NCBI RefSeq assembly: GCF_036924525.1
Contig: NZ_JAZHRU010000001.1
Span: forward strand, 6,663,001-6,727,000
Reading direction: 5' to 3'
Origin: Bradyrhizobium sp. AZCC 1719
Lineage (GTDB): Bacteria > Pseudomonadota > Alphaproteobacteria > Rhizobiales > Xanthobacteraceae
DNA length: 64,000 bases
Shown here one piece after another: positions 17,896-29,393 of the stretch. A model generated the notes under the pieces. It did no database searches. It was given only the letters and a program-made list of their open reading frames with translations, and had not been told where the DNA came from. Numbering within the stretch: position 1 is the stretch's first letter; every line of letters begins with the position of its first letter. Position numbers and translations under genes: made by a program.

Positions 17896-19218
17896 CTATC
17901 CCTGGCTATGAGCCTTGTTGTTAGCGTCAAGTTGTAGCTGGCCCGCGGCCTGAGGCAAGGCAACATCCGCGGCAGGCGGATGCAATATGTGCCAGACCAG
18001 CCCCGCCACGAGCAGGATGGTGGCGGCGAGATTGTTGCCATAGGCCTGCAGATCAACCGGGAACAGCGGCAGCGACAGGCACAGCAACCCGCCCGCGACG
18101 GCGAGCAACGTCCATGTCCCGGTTTTGACCGCCGGGCGCGGATCGTAAGCGGCACGGTGGATCAAAACAGTGATCGGGAAGAACAGCCACAGGAAGTAGT
18201 ATTGCCGGGCAAGCGGCGAAGCGACCGTGATCAGGCAAAACAGGATGGCGATCTCTTCGGCATCCGACCGTTCCGTGCGGCGCGAAGCCGGCGGCATGAC
18301 AGCGAGATAGCCGAGCCCGATCGCGAGCGAGATCGCCACCACGATCCAGTTCGCCGTCCTGAAATCGACGTCGACGATGTTCATCGTGCGCACGGGTTTG
18401 GCCGGATTGTCCTGGTTGTAGTTGACCGGCCGCGTCAGCCGGTGCGTCACCGCGATGATCGACTGGTTGACCCACGACCAGTTCTGCGTATCGCGCTGCC
18501 CGAACCCCTTCTCCGAGCTCGAACCCACCATGCCCTGGTACCAGGTCCTCAGTTCCGTGAAATTGTGCTGGAAGCCGCGAAACGGCGCCGGCAGCACGAA
18601 CAGAAACAGGCCGATGAAAACCAGCATGCTCGCGGCTGCCGCCCACTGTCTTCGCCACACCAGATAAGGCAACACCGCGACCGGAAACACCTTGATCGCG
18701 GTAGCGAGCGCAAACATGCTTCCTGCCATCCAGCCACGGTGATCGCGTAGCAGCCAGAATCCGTAGAGCATCAGCGCCAGCAGCAGCAAGTTCGGCTGGC
18801 CGAGGTCGAACATGTCGAACACGAAGGTGACGGTGACGAAGCCGGGCAATGCTTCCAGCCATGGCCCGGGCTTATGTCCTGATCCCGCCATCGCGTGCGA
18901 GAATTGCGCCGTCATCCACCACGCGACGACGTTAAGAAACGACAGGCAGAGATAGAGCGGGATCTTGCCGAACCAGCTCGGGATCGCCAGCAGCACCGCC
19001 GACAGCGGCGGATAGATGAATTCGAAATAGGCGGCGGGGTCGTCAGGGTAGAGATTCTTGCCCTGCAGCACCTGCTGACCGGCCCAGAACCAGAGCGGAT
19101 AGTCCTTGGTCTTGCCGTTGCCCCAGAGTTCCGGGACGAGGACATCGGCGGTCAAAGCGATGCAACATACCAGAAACAGGATATCGAGCGGCCTTCGTAG
19201 CGACGGATATCTCAGCAC
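17896..19218 (-). CDS. GT87-type (DUF2029) membrane glycosyltransferase
   Basis: A 440-residue multispanning protein with about ten membrane helices. It fits the GT87/DUF2029 family of polyprenol-phosphate-mannose-dependent transferases: KDYPLWFWAGQQVLQGKNLYPDD near the N-terminus, an FIYPPLSAVLLAIPSW segment, and the TAIKVFPVAVLPYL motif in the middle. The start is GTG at 19218. The gap to the peptidase gene is 6 bp, so the two genes are co-transcribed. Its acceptor is unknown; envelope polysaccharide or glycolipid is a guess based on the family. Confidence 0.8.
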   Translation of the reverse strand: MLRYPSLRRPLDILFLVCCIALTADVLVPELWGNGKTKDYPLWFWAGQQVLQGKNLYPDDPAAYFEFIYPPLSAVLLAIPSWFGKIPLYLCLSFLNVVAWWMTAQFSHAMAGSGHKPGPWLEALPGFVTVTFVFDMFDLGQPNLLLLALMLYGFWLLRDHRGWMAGSMFALATAIKVFPVAVLPYLVWRRQWAAAASMLVFIGLFLFVLPAPFRGFQHNFTELRTWYQGMVGSSSEKGFGQRDTQNWSWVNQSIIAVTHRLTRPVNYNQDNPAKPVRTMNIVDVDFRTANWIVVAISLAIGLGYLAVMPPASRRTERSDAEEIAILFCLITVASPLARQYYFLWLFFPITVLIHRAAYDPRPAVKTGTWTLLAVAGGLLCLSLPLFPVDLQAYGNNLAATILLVAGLVWHILHPPAADVALPQAAGQLQLDANNKAHSQG

Positions 19219-19257
19219 ACGCTCGTTCCGGATTCAGAGGAGATTACGTCGCAGCTC

Positions 19258-19357
19258 TTCACGCGAACCGACAACACCTTCGCTCGAAAAAGTCTCATCT
19301 CTTTGTTTGAGCATGATCTTTTCGGAAAACCGCTTCGCACTTTTCCGGATCATGCTC
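19258..19357. repeat. Palindromic repeats, one giving the stop codon of the HerA-like gene
   Basis: Two elements are adjacent. A decayed copy of the sufE/mucR element lies at 19258-19296 (TTCACGCGAACCGACAACACC). Then comes a dyad with ends GAGCATGATC (19309-19318) and GATCATGCTC (19348-19357), whose arms also contain CTTTTCGGAAAA and TTTTCCG. The last base of the dyad is the third base of the TAG stop codon of the neighbouring minus-strand gene. Confidence 0.7.
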
Positions 19358-20976
19358 TAGCGCCGCAGCAAGCCGCCGAGCGCGCCGCGCACCAGCGCGC
19401 GACCAACTGAACCGCCGAGCGAGCCACCAACCGATTTGCCGAGATCGGCGACGATGCCGCCGACCACCTTGTTGGTGACGGACCGCGTAACGTCTCGTGC
19501 AATCACCTGGCCGGTCGACAGCCTGCCGCGCCTGACGTTGGTGCCGAAGATCGTGCCGACGATCGAGCCGATCTGGCCGAGAATGCCGCCGCCGCCACCA
19601 TCCTGGCCCTCCGCAGGCGCCGCCGTCGTGGCTACCCGCTTCTGCAGCATCTCGTAGGCGGATTCGGCGTCGACCGCGGTGTCGTATTTGCCTTTGACCG
19701 GGCTCTTGCCCATGATCGCCTTGCGCTCTTCCGGCGTGATCGGCCCGATCCGAGCCGTCGGCGGCCGGATCATGACGCGCTCGACCATGGTCGGCGTACC
19801 ACCGCCTTCAAGGAACGACACCAGCGCCTCGCCCTTGCCGAGCTCCATGATGACGCGAGCGGTGTCGAGCTTGGGGTTCGGCCGGAAGGTCTGCGCCGCC
19901 GCGTTCACTGCCTTCTGGTCGCGCGGCGTGAAGGCGCGCAGCGCGTGCTGCACGCGGTTGCCTAACTGCGCCAGCACCTTGTCCGGCACGTCGATCGGGT
20001 TTTGCGTGACGAAATAGACGCCGACGCCCTTGGAGCGGATCAGGCGGACCACCTGCTCGATCTTGTCGAGCAATGCCTTCGGCGCATCGTTGAACAACAG
20101 ATGCGCCTCGTCGAAGAAGAAGACCAGTTTCGGCTTCGGCAGGTCGCCGGCTTCCGGCAGCTCTTCGAACAGCTCCGACAGCATCCACAGCAGAAACGTC
20201 GCGTAGAGCCTCGGGTTCTGCATCAGCTTGTCGGCGACCAAAATGTTGACCATTCCCCGGCCGTCGCTATCGGTCTTCATGAAGTCTTTCAGCAAAAGCG
20301 CCGGCTCGCCGAAGAATTTAGTGCCGCCCTGGTTTTCCAGCACCAGAAGCTGGCGCTGAATGGTGCCGATCGTTGCCTTGCTGACATTGCCGTAACTCTG
20401 CGCGGCCTTTCGGATTTCGGCCAGCTCATCCTCCTCGGCATCCGGCCCCCTTTTGCCGCCGGCGGGCGCGATCGCATCCAGCAGCGACCGCAGATCCTTC
20501 ATGTCGATCAGCGTCAGGCCGTTTTCATCCGCCACACGGAACGCGACGTTGAGGACGCCTTCCTGCACGTCGTTCAGGTCGAGCATTCGCGACAGCAAAA
20601 GCGGTCCCATTTCCGTGACCGTGGCGCGAACCGGATGGCCCTGCTCGCCGAACACGTCCCAGAACACAGTCGAGAACTGGTCGGGCTGGAAATTGAGGCC
20701 CATCTCGCCGGCGCGTTTGAGGATGAAGTCCTTGGCCTCGCCGATCTCGGAAATTCCGGACAGATCGCCCTTGATATCGGCCGCGAACACGGGAACACCG
20801 GCGCGGGCAAAGCCCTCCGCCATCACCTGCAGCGACACGGTCTTGCCGGTGCCGGTCGCTCCGGTGACGAGGCCATGCCGATTGGCAAGCGCCAACGTCA
20901 GCCAAGCCGTCTGTTCGCCCTTTCCGATGAAGATCTTGTCGTCAGTATCGGCTGTCTTGTTATCGGAAGTCGCCAT
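19357..20976 (-). CDS. HerA-like ATPase (DUF853)
   Basis: A 539-residue HerA/FtsK-superfamily ATPase of the DUF853 family. Walker A is [10 protein letters not shown] (residues 39-48) and Walker B is [14 protein letters not shown] conserved segment [30 protein letters not shown] follows, and the C-terminus is rich in Gly. These proteins are hexameric P-loop pumps or helicases; the archaeal relative HerA works with NurA in DNA end resection, but no nuclease partner is nearby. Its role in bacteria is unsettled. The stop codon lies in a dispersed palindrome, so the extreme C-terminus may differ among relatives. Confidence 0.9.
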   Translation of the reverse strand: MATSDNKTADTDDKIFIGKGEQTAWLTLALANRHGLVTGATGTGKTVSLQVMAEGFARAGVPVFAADIKGDLSGISEIGEAKDFILKRAGEMGLNFQPDQFSTVFWDVFGEQGHPVRATVTEMGPLLLSRMLDLNDVQEGVLNVAFRVADENGLTLIDMKDLRSLLDAIAPAGGKRGPDAEEDELAEIRKAAQSYGNVSKATIGTIQRQLLVLENQGGTKFFGEPALLLKDFMKTDSDGRGMVNILVADKLMQNPRLYATFLLWMLSELFEELPEAGDLPKPKLVFFFDEAHLLFNDAPKALLDKIEQVVRLIRSKGVGVYFVTQNPIDVPDKVLAQLGNRVQHALRAFTPRDQKAVNAAAQTFRPNPKLDTARVIMELGKGEALVSFLEGGGTPTMVERVMIRPPTARIGPITPEERKAIMGKSPVKGKYDTAVDAESAYEMLQKRVATTAAPAEGQDGGGGGILGQIGSIVGTIFGTNVRRGRLSTGQVIARDVTRSVTNKVVGGIVADLGKSVGGSLGGSVGRALVRGALGGLLRR

Positions 20977-21303
20977 CGCATCGCCTCTTCGCGCGCCGGG
21001 GGATTTGGTGGGCGATCATATCGCATCCTGCCCGCCGATTGAAACCGTCGGCGGTACATACGTGAGCATTCGCCCGCCTCTTCGTTCATGCTTTCTCATA
21101 CTTTTTTCCAACCTTCGGCAGAAAAATCGAGAGCGCAGCGCAACAAGTCAGCATGAATCCGGCCTTCACTCTTGCATTGCTGCAACACTCGCGAGTCGAT
21201 CTGGGCCTTCGCACCCGCGGATCGCTTGTATTTCAGGTCGCAGGCGCTCAAGATCAATTTGCAAGTAGACGACCGGTAAAGCCGGTTTGGGGACGGGGCA
21301 AAT
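20977..21303. other. Intergenic gap of 327 bp
   Basis: The gap is between the divergent HerA-like gene and the DUF2267-like gene. It has GGGGACGGGG just before the 21304 start and a small dyad CCGGTAAAGCCGG (21272-21284). Nothing else is recognisable. Confidence 0.4.
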
Positions 21304-21669
21304 ATGGACGAACTGGTAGGGCGACTGGCCTCCAAGGTCGGTATCGATCGCGCTGTCGCTGAAAAAACCATCGGCATCGTTCTGGGTTTTCTCCGCACCG
21401 AGGGCCCCTCCGACAAGGTTCAGGCCCTGATCGACCAAATTCCGGGTGCCGAGGCTGCGATTGCGGCTTCCAGCAGCAATAGCGGATTCGCGCGGCTGAT
21501 GGGCGGAGGCTTGATGGCGGTTGGCACCAGGCTGATGGCGCTCGGTCTTGGCATGAGCGAAATTCAAAGCGTGGCGCGTGAACTTTTCAGGTTCGGTCGC
21601 GACAAAATCGGAGCAGATCAAATGGGCGAAATCATTTCGGGGACACCGGGCCTCAGCCAGTTCGCATAG
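21304..21669 (+). CDS. DUF2267/DUF2780-like small protein
   Basis: A 121-residue helical protein: MDELVGRLASKVGIDRAVAEKTIGIVLGFLRTEGPSDKVQALIDQIPGAE, then a Gly-rich segment with two short hydrophobic patches (GFARLMGGGLMAVGTRLMALGLGM), then a helical end. The pattern is similar to the DUF2267 family of small stress-associated helical proteins, but the exact Pfam entry is uncertain. The ATG at 21304 has a purine-rich ribosome binding site. It lies 52 bp before the DUF4332 gene in the same direction. Confidence 0.7.
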   Translation: MDELVGRLASKVGIDRAVAEKTIGIVLGFLRTEGPSDKVQALIDQIPGAEAAIAASSSNSGFARLMGGGLMAVGTRLMALGLGMSEIQSVARELFRFGRDKIGADQMGEIISGTPGLSQFA

Positions 21670-21721
21670 TCAACTTGGTGAGCACATTCGGCCCGGGCAC
21701 ATTCTCTTTTCATCTGGTATC

Positions 21722-22129
21722 ATGACTTATCCCCTTTCCGAGATCGACGGCCTGACCGCCTACTCTGCCTCGAAACTGAAATCGTTGGGCATTCGCACGA
21801 CCGATGCGCTGCTGGAAGCTGCTCGCACCGTGAAAGGGCGCAAGTCGCTCGCAGCGAAGACCGGCATCAGCGAGCAGCAACTGCTGGAATGGGCCAATTT
21901 TTCCGACTACATGCGCATTCCCGGGATGGGCAAGGCCAAGGTAGGCCTGATGCGCGCCGCGGGCGTTACCACGGTACGCGAACTCGCCCATCGCAATCCG
22001 GCGCGACTCGCCCAGAACATGAAAGACGTGAACACGAAGTGCAAACTCGTCCGGGTTTTGCCCTCGGAGCGATCGGTCGAGCTACTGATCGAGCAGGCGC
22101 GCAAGCTGCCGCCCAAAATTAGCTATTGA
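21722..22129 (+). CDS. DUF4332 (helix-hairpin-helix) protein
   Basis: A 135-residue protein starting MTYPLSEIDGLTAYSASKLKSLGIRTTDALLEAA, a DUF4332 pattern. The IDGLTAYSASKLKSLGI and IPGMGKAKVGLMRAAGV segments are two helix-hairpin-helix-like units, of the kind that bind DNA non-specifically or mediate protein contacts. The start at 21722 is chosen because the homologous region begins there; an open frame extends upstream to 21578 but overlaps the previous gene. It precedes folP by 86 bp and may be read with it. The role is unknown. Confidence 0.85.
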   Translation: MTYPLSEIDGLTAYSASKLKSLGIRTTDALLEAARTVKGRKSLAAKTGISEQQLLEWANFSDYMRIPGMGKAKVGLMRAAGVTTVRELAHRNPARLAQNMKDVNTKCKLVRVLPSERSVELLIEQARKLPPKISY

Positions 22130-22215
22130 AGATCAGCGACTGAAGCGCCCGGCCGGCCCCGCAGTGCCGGCTCTCACGCCTTGACTCGGCGGCGCGGACC
22201 GCGCAAAGCCACCGC

Positions 22216-23073
22216 ATGATGGCAGCCCAGCCCAGACCTCCCGCTGCGTCCGGTCCCGCCGGTCAATCGGTGCTGCCTGCGCTGCTGTCCAAGCCCTATC
22301 CGGTGGTGATGGGCGTGCTGAATGTGACGCCCGATTCATTCTCCGACGGCGGTCAATTCGCCGCCCCGGAGCGGGCGCTGGCCCGGGCCCGGCGGATGAT
22401 CGCCGAGGGCGCCGACATCATCGACATCGGCGCGGAATCGACCCGGCCCTACGGATCGGAACCGGTCTCGGCGGAAGACGAATTGAAGCGCCTGCAGCCG
22501 GTACTGTCCGATGTCGTCGCGCTCGGCATTCCCGTGTCGATCGACAGCATGAAATCGGCCGTCGTCGCCTGGGCGCTCGATCAGGGCGCCGCCATCGTCA
22601 ACGATGTCTGGGGGCTGCAGCGCGACTCCGGCATGGCCGGGCTGGTCGCGGAGCGTGGCGCGCCGGTCATCATCATGCATAACCGCGAGCGTGCCGATCC
22701 TGCTGTAGACATCATGCAGGATATCGCCGCTTTCTTTGCGCGTTCGCTCGACATCGCAGCAAAAGCCGGAATTTCATCCGACAATATCGTGCTCGACCCT
22801 GGCATCGGCTTTGGCAAGACGCCCGAGCAAAGCATGACCGCGCTGGCGCGGCTCGGCGAGTTGCAGTCGCTCGGCCTTCCAATGTTGGTCGGCGCCTCGC
22901 GCAAGCGTTTCATCAGCACGGTGACGCCATCGGAACCGCATCAGCGCCTCGGCGGCTCGATCGCCGCGCATCTGTTGGCGGCCCAGAACGGGGCGCGGAT
23001 CATCCGGGCGCATGACGTCGCCGAAACCGTACAGGCGCTGCGCGTGGCCACGGCAATCAGGGAACAGGGATGA
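22216..23073 (+). CDS. folP: Dihydropteroate synthase
   Basis: A 285-residue DHPS that joins p-aminobenzoate and 6-hydroxymethyl-dihydropterin pyrophosphate in folate synthesis. It has both signatures: MGVLNVTPDSFSDGG (pterin/pyrophosphate loop) and GADIIDIGAESTRPY. Further on come IVLDPGIGFGKTPEQ and the GASRKRF loop. The sulfonamide-target fold is complete. The first 25 residues are a non-conserved extension, and the Met-Met start (22216 or 22219) cannot be resolved. The stop overlaps folB by 4 bp (ATGA). It heads a folP-folB-folK operon. Confidence 0.96.
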   Translation: MMAAQPRPPAASGPAGQSVLPALLSKPYPVVMGVLNVTPDSFSDGGQFAAPERALARARRMIAEGADIIDIGAESTRPYGSEPVSAEDELKRLQPVLSDVVALGIPVSIDSMKSAVVAWALDQGAAIVNDVWGLQRDSGMAGLVAERGAPVIIMHNRERADPAVDIMQDIAAFFARSLDIAAKAGISSDNIVLDPGIGFGKTPEQSMTALARLGELQSLGLPMLVGASRKRFISTVTPSEPHQRLGGSIAAHLLAAQNGARIIRAHDVAETVQALRVATAIREQG

Positions 23074-23441
23074 GCGATACGATCTTCATCACCGGCGTCG
23101 TCATCCATGCCCGCCACGGCGTGATGGAGCACGAGACGAGAGTCGGGCAACGGTTCGTGATCGATCTCGAACTCTCCATCGACCTGTCGGAATCCTCGCA
23201 CTCTGACCGCCTGTCCGACACGGTGTCTTATGCCAGCGTGGTCGAGACCGCCACCGCCGCGTTCACGAACACCAACTACAAGCTTTTGGAGCGTGCGGCC
23301 GGCGCCGTTTCAGACGCGATCTTCGCCGCGTTCCCACGCGTCCATGCGGTCAAGGTCACGGTCCACAAGCCGCATGCGCCGATCGCCGAGATCTTCGAGG
23401 ATGTCGGCGTGGTACTCATGCGCAAACGGCAATCGCCCTGA
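23070..23441 (+). CDS. folB: Dihydroneopterin aldolase
   Basis: A 123-residue FolB that cleaves 7,8-dihydroneopterin to 6-hydroxymethyl-dihydropterin and glycolaldehyde. The catalytic features are E20 or E22 in HGVMEHETRVGQRF (the family Glu) and the lysine of VTVHKPHAPI. The size is normal. It overlaps folP by 4 bp and is separated from folK by 1 bp, so the three pathway steps are made as one transcription unit. It is cytoplasmic and usually octameric. Confidence 0.95.
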   Translation: MSDTIFITGVVIHARHGVMEHETRVGQRFVIDLELSIDLSESSHSDRLSDTVSYASVVETATAAFTNTNYKLLERAAGAVSDAIFAAFPRVHAVKVTVHKPHAPIAEIFEDVGVVLMRKRQSP

Positions 23442-23442
23442 C

Positions 23443-23934
23443 ATGGCGGACGTGCTGATCGCGCTCGGCGGCAATGTCGGCGATGTCCGCGCGACGTTCA
23501 AAAAGGCCATCTCCAATATCTGCGGCATGACCCAGGCTGCGCTGCTCGCGCGTTCTTCTGACTACATCACCCCGCCCTGGGGCGAGGAGCACCAGGCGCC
23601 CTTCATCAACGCCTGCATCGAGATCGAAACCAGCCTCGATCCGCATGCGCTGCTGTTTACGCTGCACAAGATCGAGAAAAAGTTCGGCCGCGACCGCGCC
23701 CATGAGACGCGCTGGGGTCCGCGCACCCTCGACCTCGACCTGATCGCCTATGATGACGTTAGCCTCGAAAAGCCGGAACTGACGCTGCCGCACCCGCGGG
23801 CTTTCGAGCGCGCCTTTGTGCTGGTGCCGCTGGCCGAGATCGTTCCCGACCGTGTCATTGCGGGACGCTGTGTGCGGGATGCGCTGGCACAATTGTCGAC
23901 CGAGGGGATTGAGCGGTTACCCGACCTCGATTGA
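23443..23934 (+). CDS. folK: HPPK, 6-hydroxymethyl-dihydropterin pyrophosphokinase
   Basis: A 163-residue FolK that transfers pyrophosphate from ATP to 6-hydroxymethyl-dihydropterin, giving the substrate of FolP. It starts MADVLIALGGNVGD (the N-terminal family motif) and holds the signature RWGPRTLDLDLIAYDD with the two Mg-binding Asp, followed by LTLPHPRAFERAFVLVPLAEI. The start is ATG at 23443; the frame is open further 5' inside folB but homology starts here. It ends 84 bp before the mutA start and may allow read-through. Confidence 0.95.
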   Translation: MADVLIALGGNVGDVRATFKKAISNICGMTQAALLARSSDYITPPWGEEHQAPFINACIEIETSLDPHALLFTLHKIEKKFGRDRAHETRWGPRTLDLDLIAYDDVSLEKPELTLPHPRAFERAFVLVPLAEIVPDRVIAGRCVRDALAQLSTEGIERLPDLD

Positions 23935-24017
23935 CCCCGAAACGACCCAAAACACCGTTTGGCTTGGCGGCCGCCCCGTGGCAATTTCCGGCCAAATCAA
24001 GAGACGACCAGGGATTA

Positions 24018-25895
24018 ATGGGCCGGATGACTGATAATGATGAACTGACATTGGCCGCGGAGTTTCCGCAAGCGACCTACGAGGATTGGCGCAAGCTGGT
24101 CGACGGGGTGCTGAAAGGCGCGTCGTTCGAGAAATTGGTCAGCAAGACGTCCGACGGGTTGAAAATCGATCCGATCTATCGCCGCGCGAAAGGCGCCGCG
24201 GTGGTCGCCGGCCGTGCGGCCGCCGCGCCCTGGCAGGTCATGCAGCGGATCGATCATCCCGACGCCAAAGCGGCCAACGCGCAGGCGCTGCATGATCTCG
24301 AAAACGGCGCGACCGGGCTCACGCTGGTGTTTGCCGGCGCCAATGGCGCCCACGGGTTTGGACTGGATCCTTCGGCCGAAGCCGTCGAAGCGGTTCTCGA
24401 CGGCATTTATCTCGACGCCGGCATCAGTATCGAGCTGCAGATCGGTCCGCAGTCGCGCATGGCGGCCATTCACGTCGCCGAATACATCAAACGCAAAGGG
24501 CTTAATCCCGGGGCCTGCGATATCCGTTTCGGTCTCGACCCGCTCGGATCCTGTGCGGTGTCGGGCTCCAGCCCCTATAGCTGGAACGAAATCGTGCCCG
24601 CGGTTACGAGTGCGATCCAGGGCCTCACCGCCATGGGCTTCAAGGGTCCGTTCGCAGCGGCTGATGGACGGGTGATCCACGATGCCGGCGGATCGGAAGC
24701 GCAGGAGCTTGCATTCGTGCTCGCCTCCGGCGTCGCCTATCTGCGCGCGATCGAGCAAGCGGGAATCGCGCTCGAAGATGCGCAAGGGATGGTCTACGCG
24801 CGGCTTGCCGCAGACGCGGACCAGTTCCTGACGCTGGCTAAATTCCGCGCGCTGCGGCTGTTGTGGGCGCGGATCGAGCAGGCCTGTGGCCTGACGCCCA
24901 AACCGCTGTTCATCGCCGCCGATACCGCTTGGCGCATGCTGACGCAGCGCGACCCTTACGTGAACATGCTGCGCGCGACGATGGCGACCTTCTCCGCCGG
25001 CCTCGGCGGCGCCAACGCCATTACCGTATTGCCGCACACGGTGGCGCTGGGACTGCCCGATCCGTTCGCGCGGCGTGTCGCGCGCAACACGCAACTGGTG
25101 CTGCTGGAAGAGTCAAACCTCGCCAAGGTGAGCGACCCCGCCGCCGGCTCCGGCGGCATCGAAACATTGACGAAGCAGCTTTGCGAAGCTGCATGGTCGC
25201 TGTTCCAGGAAATTGAGAAGGCCGGTGGCATCTTCGCAGCGCTCGAGCAGAACCTGATCCAGAAGAAGGTCGCCGCGACGCGGGCGGCACGTGAAACCAA
25301 CATTGCCAAGCGCAGGGACGTGCTCACCGGCGCGAGCAAATTCCCGAACCTGCACGAGGACGATATCGCGGTGCTCGATGCCAAGCCGATCGTGCTGCCG
25401 CCGTATGGCGAGGCGAAGTACAAGTTCGATCCGCTCACGCCGATACGGCTGGCCGCACCTTTCGAGGCGCTGAGGGACAAATCGGACGAAAAGCTCAAGG
25501 CGTCGGGCGCGCGGCCGAAAATCTTTCTCGCCAATCTTGGTACGCCCGCCGCTTTCACGGCGCGTGCGACCTTTGCCAAGAGCTTCTTCGAGACTGGCGG
25601 AATCGAGGCGCTGGACACTCAGGGGTTTGCCGACCCGGCGGCGCTTGCCAATGCCTTCGCGGCGTCCGGCGCGGCAATGGCTTGTCTGTGTTCCTCCGAC
25701 AAGGTGTACGCGGAACACGCTGAACACTCCGCAAAGGCCCTTCAAGCCGCTGGCGCCAAGCATATCTATTTGGCAGGGCGGCCCGGCACACAGGAGGCCG
25801 CGCTGCGTTCCGCCGGCGTCGGCGATTTCATCTTTGCCGGCGGCGACGCGCTGGCGATGCTGCGGGAAGCCTGGCAGCGGATGGAGCGAGCATGA
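24018..25895 (+). CDS. mutA: Methylmalonyl-CoA mutase small subunit
   Basis: The small subunit of the heterodimeric B12-dependent mutase that converts (R)-methylmalonyl-CoA and succinyl-CoA, as the last step of propionate, odd-chain fatty acid and branched amino acid breakdown. The 625-residue chain has a TIM-barrel part with PIYRRAKGAA, the CoA-side segment GSSPYSWNEIVPA and MLTQRDPYVNMLRATMATFSAGLGGANAITVLPH, then a B12-fold-like C-terminal domain that lacks the DxHxxG motif, as expected for the small subunit. The start may be 24018 or 24027; neither has an ideal ribosome binding site. It overlaps the GFA gene by 4 bp. Confidence 0.93.
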   Translation: MGRMTDNDELTLAAEFPQATYEDWRKLVDGVLKGASFEKLVSKTSDGLKIDPIYRRAKGAAVVAGRAAAAPWQVMQRIDHPDAKAANAQALHDLENGATGLTLVFAGANGAHGFGLDPSAEAVEAVLDGIYLDAGISIELQIGPQSRMAAIHVAEYIKRKGLNPGACDIRFGLDPLGSCAVSGSSPYSWNEIVPAVTSAIQGLTAMGFKGPFAAADGRVIHDAGGSEAQELAFVLASGVAYLRAIEQAGIALEDAQGMVYARLAADADQFLTLAKFRALRLLWARIEQACGLTPKPLFIAADTAWRMLTQRDPYVNMLRATMATFSAGLGGANAITVLPHTVALGLPDPFARRVARNTQLVLLEESNLAKVSDPAAGSGGIETLTKQLCEAAWSLFQEIEKAGGIFAALEQNLIQKKVAATRAARETNIAKRRDVLTGASKFPNLHEDDIAVLDAKPIVLPPYGEAKYKFDPLTPIRLAAPFEALRDKSDEKLKASGARPKIFLANLGTPAAFTARATFAKSFFETGGIEALDTQGFADPAALANAFAASGAAMACLCSSDKVYAEHAEHSAKALQAAGAKHIYLAGRPGTQEAALRSAGVGDFIFAGGDALAMLREAWQRMERA

Positions 25896-26359
25896 CGGAA
25901 ACCAACCACAAGACGGTCCTGACCGGCGGCTGCCAGTGTGGCGCCATCCGCTTTGCGGTGTCGAAAGTGCCGCCCAAGGTCAGCATCTGCCATTGCCGGA
26001 TGTGCCAGAAGGCATCGGGCGCGCCCTTCGCCTCCCTCGCCGATATCGAGCACGAGCATTTCACCTGGACCCGCGGCAAGCCGGCCTCGTTCCAATCCTC
26101 CTCCATCGCCGAGCGAGATTTTTGCGCGGCCTGCGGCACGCCCCTGACCTACCGGCTGATTGGCGGCCCCCGGATCGAGATCATGACCGGCGCGTTCGAC
26201 CGCCCAGACCTGGTCGTGCCGACCCGGCAATATGGCACCGAATCCCGGCTCGGCTGGGTGGTCGGCATCGCCAATTTGCCGAGCCAGACAACGCAGCAGA
26301 ATTACGGGCCGGAGAAGATGGCGACCATCGTCAGCCACCAGCATCCGGACCATGATTAG
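25892..26359 (+). CDS. GFA family (glutathione-dependent formaldehyde-activating type) protein
   Basis: A 155-residue GFA/CENP-V fold protein with all zinc-binding cysteines: GGCQCGAIRF, CHCRMC and CAACGTPL. The fold is known from the protein named Gfa, which was described to help glutathione react with formaldehyde, but most members have no proven substrate. It is placed exactly between mutA and mutB, with a 4-bp overlap to mutA (ATGA) and a 42-bp gap to mutB. It is thus translated with the mutase, which is unusual. No link to mutase function is known to me. Confidence 0.88.
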   Translation: MTETNHKTVLTGGCQCGAIRFAVSKVPPKVSICHCRMCQKASGAPFASLADIEHEHFTWTRGKPASFQSSSIAERDFCAACGTPLTYRLIGGPRIEIMTGAFDRPDLVVPTRQYGTESRLGWVVGIANLPSQTTQQNYGPEKMATIVSHQHPDHD

Positions 26360-26401
26360 GGATTGGCGGCCCTCGATTTCACATGTGCTATGATGGGTAC
26401 C

Positions 26402-28558
<2,157 letters not shown>

Positions 28559-28594
28559 GCCGCCGCTGTTTCAAGCTTTTCCAAAGGATCGCTC

Positions 28595-29386
28595 TTGCGC
28601 GGCATTGCATTCCTCCCCCGGACAATCGGTTTGGCCGGCGCCCTCGCATGTACAGTGGCGCTGGGCATGGCGTCTGCCGCCGAGCCCAAGCCGGACTTTT
28701 CCATCAAGACCAAATGGCTCGAGGCCAGCGTCTTCCTCGACGCCAAGATCAAGGCCGATCCAGCGCTGGCGGCGAACTGCCTGGCGGAGGGAAAAGCGTG
28801 GGCGCAGAAGAACCGCGCCGATGCCGACAAGGAACGCAAGCAGGATCCGGACCTGTTCCGCAACGCGTGGTCGTATGAACGGAAATACGAGACGCGCTCG
28901 GTGGTCGACGGCCGCTATGTCAGCATCGTCAGGGCCGACTACGAATATACTGGCGGCGCGCACCCCAACAGCTCGTCGGACACGATCCTCTGGGACAAGT
29001 CAGCGGGCAAGCGCATCAGCATCCGTCCGTTCTTCACCGAAACGGCCGACAACGGCCCGACGCTGAAAGCGATGCGGCAAGGCGTCATTGCCTCCCTCAC
29101 GGCCGAGAAAAAGAAACGCGGCGCGGAAGACACGGACGCCAGCGCCATCGAGGGTATCGAATCGAAGCTTCTCAAGATCGGCCCGATCGCGCTGGCGCCA
29201 TCGACTGAGGAAGGCAAGAGCTCCGGCCTGAACTTCTACTACCCACCTTACGCGGTCGGCTCCTATGCCGAAGGCGAGTATGTCGCCTTCGTGCCGTGGG
29301 AGACGTTGAAGCCATATCTGACGCCGGAGGGCGCCAGAATTTTCGGCGGCGCGCGACCGAAGGAAGACGAAGACCGGCCGCACTGA
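28595..29386 (+). CDS. DUF3298 domain-containing secreted protein
   Basis: A 263-residue protein with a signal peptide (about residues 1-28, ending ASAAEP). The mature part carries a PdaC/DUF3298-type region: YEYTGGAHPNSSSDTILWDKSAGKRISIRPFF, then LNFYYPPYAVGSYAEGEYVAFVPWETLKPYL. This fold is found in RsiV-like anti-sigma factors and in periplasmic proteins such as lysozyme-interacting ones. There is no membrane helix after the signal, so it is probably periplasmic. The start is TTG at 28595 with AAAGGAT at good spacing. Whether it is transcribed with mutB (36-bp gap) is uncertain. Confidence 0.82.
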   Translation: MRGIAFLPRTIGLAGALACTVALGMASAAEPKPDFSIKTKWLEASVFLDAKIKADPALAANCLAEGKAWAQKNRADADKERKQDPDLFRNAWSYERKYETRSVVDGRYVSIVRADYEYTGGAHPNSSSDTILWDKSAGKRISIRPFFTETADNGPTLKAMRQGVIASLTAEKKKRGAEDTDASAIEGIESKLLKIGPIALAPSTEEGKSSGLNFYYPPYAVGSYAEGEYVAFVPWETLKPYLTPEGARIFGGARPKEDEDRPH

Positions 29387-29393
29387 CGGCGGA

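Noticed and set aside
23935..24017. Possible cobalamin riboswitch before mutA
   Set aside because: The gap is 83 bp, shorter than such a riboswitch, and no B12-box-like sequence was seen.
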